Shown here: positions 62,477-64,000 of the stretch, one piece after another
Position numbering within the stretch: position 1 is the first letter of the stretch
Layout of the letters: each line of letters starts with the position of its first letter
Assembly: GCA_012517865.1 (NCBI GenBank)
Contig: JAAYUC010000008.1
Span: 1-64,000, forward strand
DNA from: Chloroflexota bacterium
Lineage (GTDB): Bacteria; Chloroflexota; Anaerolineae; Anaerolineales; Anaerolineaceae
Direction: 5' to 3'
DNA: 64,000 nt
Made by a program: the position numbers and the translations under genes
Notes under the pieces: model-generated
Seen by the model: only the letters and a program-made list of their open reading frames with translations
Databases searched by the model: none
Told to the model about the DNA's origin: nothing

Positions 62477-63433
62477 TTAGGGCTTTTCAATCTGATAAAC
62501 TAAGAGCGAGCAGCCATCAGCAGTGTCGATGAAAAGCTTGCCGGTAAAAACGAGATTCAGCAAGCCTCGGGCAACCTTACCATGGTCAATTAATTGCCAA
62601 CCCTCAACGGCGGTGTTGTAAATCGAATCAGGCTCCTCAGAAAGCAGTAAAACCGCTCGGATGGTACCCGTTTTGTCAGTCAGTTTAAAGCGGCAAATCT
62701 GCATCGGGCAATTATCTGGATTGCCCTCCGCGATGATAGAGCCCTTAATGGATACCATCTGCTGCTTTCTGCCCAGGAGTTCGCATGTCGAGACAATTTC
62801 GGGGTAATTGAAATTCCCAATGTTCTGTGTTTTTAACAAATCAGAGATGGTGACTGTCTGCGGAACGAGAATTTCCGGGGGCATTAAGGACTGTATTGTT
62901 TCCACCCAGACCTGACAGCGCGGGACCCCATCGCTTACCTTGTGCTCGGCGCGCCCTTTTATCGTCACAGTATGGCCGTGCAGGATAAGCTGCCCGCTTT
63001 CGGAGCGCGCCCGCAAATCCCGCGGGGTAAAGTTGGCGGGCAGGTCATCCATGGTATTGGGACCCTCGCCAATTGGAATCAGAGCAACAATTCCTATGTC
63101 ATCGTTGGGAAGATAGGCTTTCAGGTCCATGCCTTTCCAGCCGCTATAGCCATAAATCCGATACTCCGGCATGTAGATATTACCGCTGACGATGACCTCT
63201 CTGCCGCTGGCGCCAAGGGTCTCACATTGCTCAAAAAGACTCGGGATATCCAGCGTGAGGGGGGCGGGGGTGGGTGTCTGTGTTGGCGTGGCAGTTGGGG
63301 TTGGCGTCGCGGTGGGAGGCGGAAGGGTCGGGGTTGGTTCCGGGGCGGTGGGTGTGGCAACGCAGGCTGTGCAGGCGAGCAGCACAATCAAGGATATCAG
63401 CATCCTGTGGGTTTTTCGGGAGGGCGGTGCCAT
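62477..63433 (-). CDS. Lipoprotein with tandem OB-like domains, function unknown
   Basis: The protein has 318 residues. The signal peptide ends in the lipobox LLAC (Cys21), followed by a Pro/Thr-rich linker (about 26-58). Two related domains follow, each beginning with a CExLG pattern (QCETLGASGREVIVSGNIY and TCELLGRKQQMVSIKGSII). The second has CRFKLTDKTGTIRAVLL, reminiscent of OB-fold nucleic-acid-binding domains. I do not recognise the family. GAGGAGG lies 6 bases before the ATG. Confidence 0.7.
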   Translation of the reverse strand: MAPPSRKTHRMLISLIVLLACTACVATPTAPEPTPTLPPPTATPTPTATPTQTPTPAPLTLDIPSLFEQCETLGASGREVIVSGNIYMPEYRIYGYSGWKGMDLKAYLPNDDIGIVALIPIGEGPNTMDDLPANFTPRDLRARSESGQLILHGHTVTIKGRAEHKVSDGVPRCQVWVETIQSLMPPEILVPQTVTISDLLKTQNIGNFNYPEIVSTCELLGRKQQMVSIKGSIIAEGNPDNCPMQICRFKLTDKTGTIRAVLLLSEEPDSIYNTAVEGWQLIDHGKVARGLLNLVFTGKLFIDTADGCSLLVYQIEKP

Positions 63434-63581
63434 AAAACCTCCTCAAATGGTTAGGGGATTACTTAATTATAGAACCTGAACGGCGAAAATCAAAATGCCA
63501 GCTGTTAACGCGATTGCAGGCAGGCGCGCCCTCATATCCGCACAAGCCGGCCGCTTGCGGTAAACTATATGCGGAGCCCCG

Positions 63582-64000
63582 ATGTTATTTCTGGCATCAA
63601 TTCTGCTGCTTGCGATTACCACCCTTTTACTGACCTCGCTGCTGCGCCTGCGCAAGGCGGCCGAATTCCCATTGGCCTGGGGATTGGTTGGTTTTTCCGT
63701 GCTGGTGCTGGTTTTTCAGGCGGCAAATCTGCTGCGCGCGCTGAACTCTATCCAGACAATTCTGCTGCTTCAAACAGGGCTGCTCGCAGTCAGCGCGGTT
63801 GGCTGGCTTGTATCGAAGAGGCCCGACCTCTTCCCTGAAAACCGCAAGGTAGGGCAGCGGCTGCGCGGCTTCAAGCCGCTGAAAGACCCCGTTTTGTTCG
63901 CGCTTCTGCTTTTGGTCGCGGCTGTGCTGCTGCTTTCGCTGGTCCTGATTTATGTGGTGCCACCCAACAACAACGACGCGCTTTCGTTCCACGTCGCGCG
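63582..64000 (+). CDS. Membrane glycosyltransferase-like protein, truncated by the window edge
   Basis: The frame opens at ATG 63582 and is still open at 64000 (139 codons visible). Four hydrophobic segments start the protein, and the last visible residues PPNNNDALSFHVAR correspond to the Asp-containing first loop of polytopic PMT/ArnT-like transferases (P-N-N-x-D-S-x-x-Y-H). The rest of the gene lies outside. Confidence 0.6.
   Translation, partial: MLFLASILLLAITTLLLTSLLRLRKAAEFPLAWGLVGFSVLVLVFQAANLLRALNSIQTILLLQTGLLAVSAVGWLVSKRPDLFPENRKVGQRLRGFKPLKDPVLFALLLLVAAVLLLSLVLIYVVPPNNNDALSFHVA

Overview
The window is a gene-dense bacterial chromosome segment that most resembles Chloroflexota, class Anaerolineae. 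This placement is inferred from gene content. There are two DUF2298 (Chlor_Arch_YYY) membrane proteins. Topoisomerase I carries an N-terminal DUF5679-type zinc ribbon. A mevalonate kinase/isopentenyl phosphate kinase pair of the archaeal-type mevalonate route is present. RpoC has a long coiled-coil insertion and an acidic tail. No phage, insertion sequence, CRISPR array or secretion system is visible; nearly everything is core metabolism and information processing.

Layout. 1-205: tRNA-Arg(TCG) on the minus strand, followed downstream by 75-bp tandem repeats built from its own 3' half. 578-2062: a beta-lactamase-fold serine hydrolase. 2199-5490: a methionine/SAM salvage operon (mtnA, PfkB-type nucleoside kinase, ahcY). 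5797-9502: a minus-strand block (GlsB-like, recA with an SOS-like operator, DUF1015, DegV). 9656-15870: ffh-rpsP-khpA-rimM-dprA, then topA. 15932-17068: a lineage-type two-TM protein. 17192-21567: minus-strand greA-dgt, then IPK-mevalonate kinase-UbiA. 21642-40659: tlyA, lepA and a long, mostly overlapping cell-surface glycan operon (flippase-like protein, GT4, two methyltransferases, four giant membrane proteins), ending in cmk. 40714-50178: an orphan sensor kinase, rpoC and gyrA. 50185-58239: HD hydrolase, YdcF, a PhnD-like lipoprotein, adenosine-specific kinase, nitroreductases, rdgB, yceD, metG, a nucleosidase and a 33-residue membrane peptide. 58241-61915: divergent uvrC and mutL. 62053-62434: tRNA-Pro(CGG) followed by three degenerate copies of its 3' half. 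62477-64000: a lipoprotein and a truncated membrane glycosyltransferase.

How the genes work together. AhcY, the adjacent PfkB kinase and MtnA would clear S-adenosylhomocysteine, adenosine and methylthioribose-1-phosphate. Mevalonate kinase and IPK would feed isoprenoid synthesis, and the UbiA protein downstream of that supply would use polyprenyl phosphate for surface glycans. The 24256-39943 cluster probably builds or glycosylates the cell envelope.

The most unusual signal is not a protein. Two unrelated tRNA genes at opposite ends of the window are each followed by repeats with the same architecture: anticodon loop, inserted GC-rich hairpin, T-arm and 3' acceptor strand, but no 5' half. 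A second pattern is a strong preference for extended -10 (TGn) promoters. All functional calls come from reading the sequence and translations; no database search was possible.
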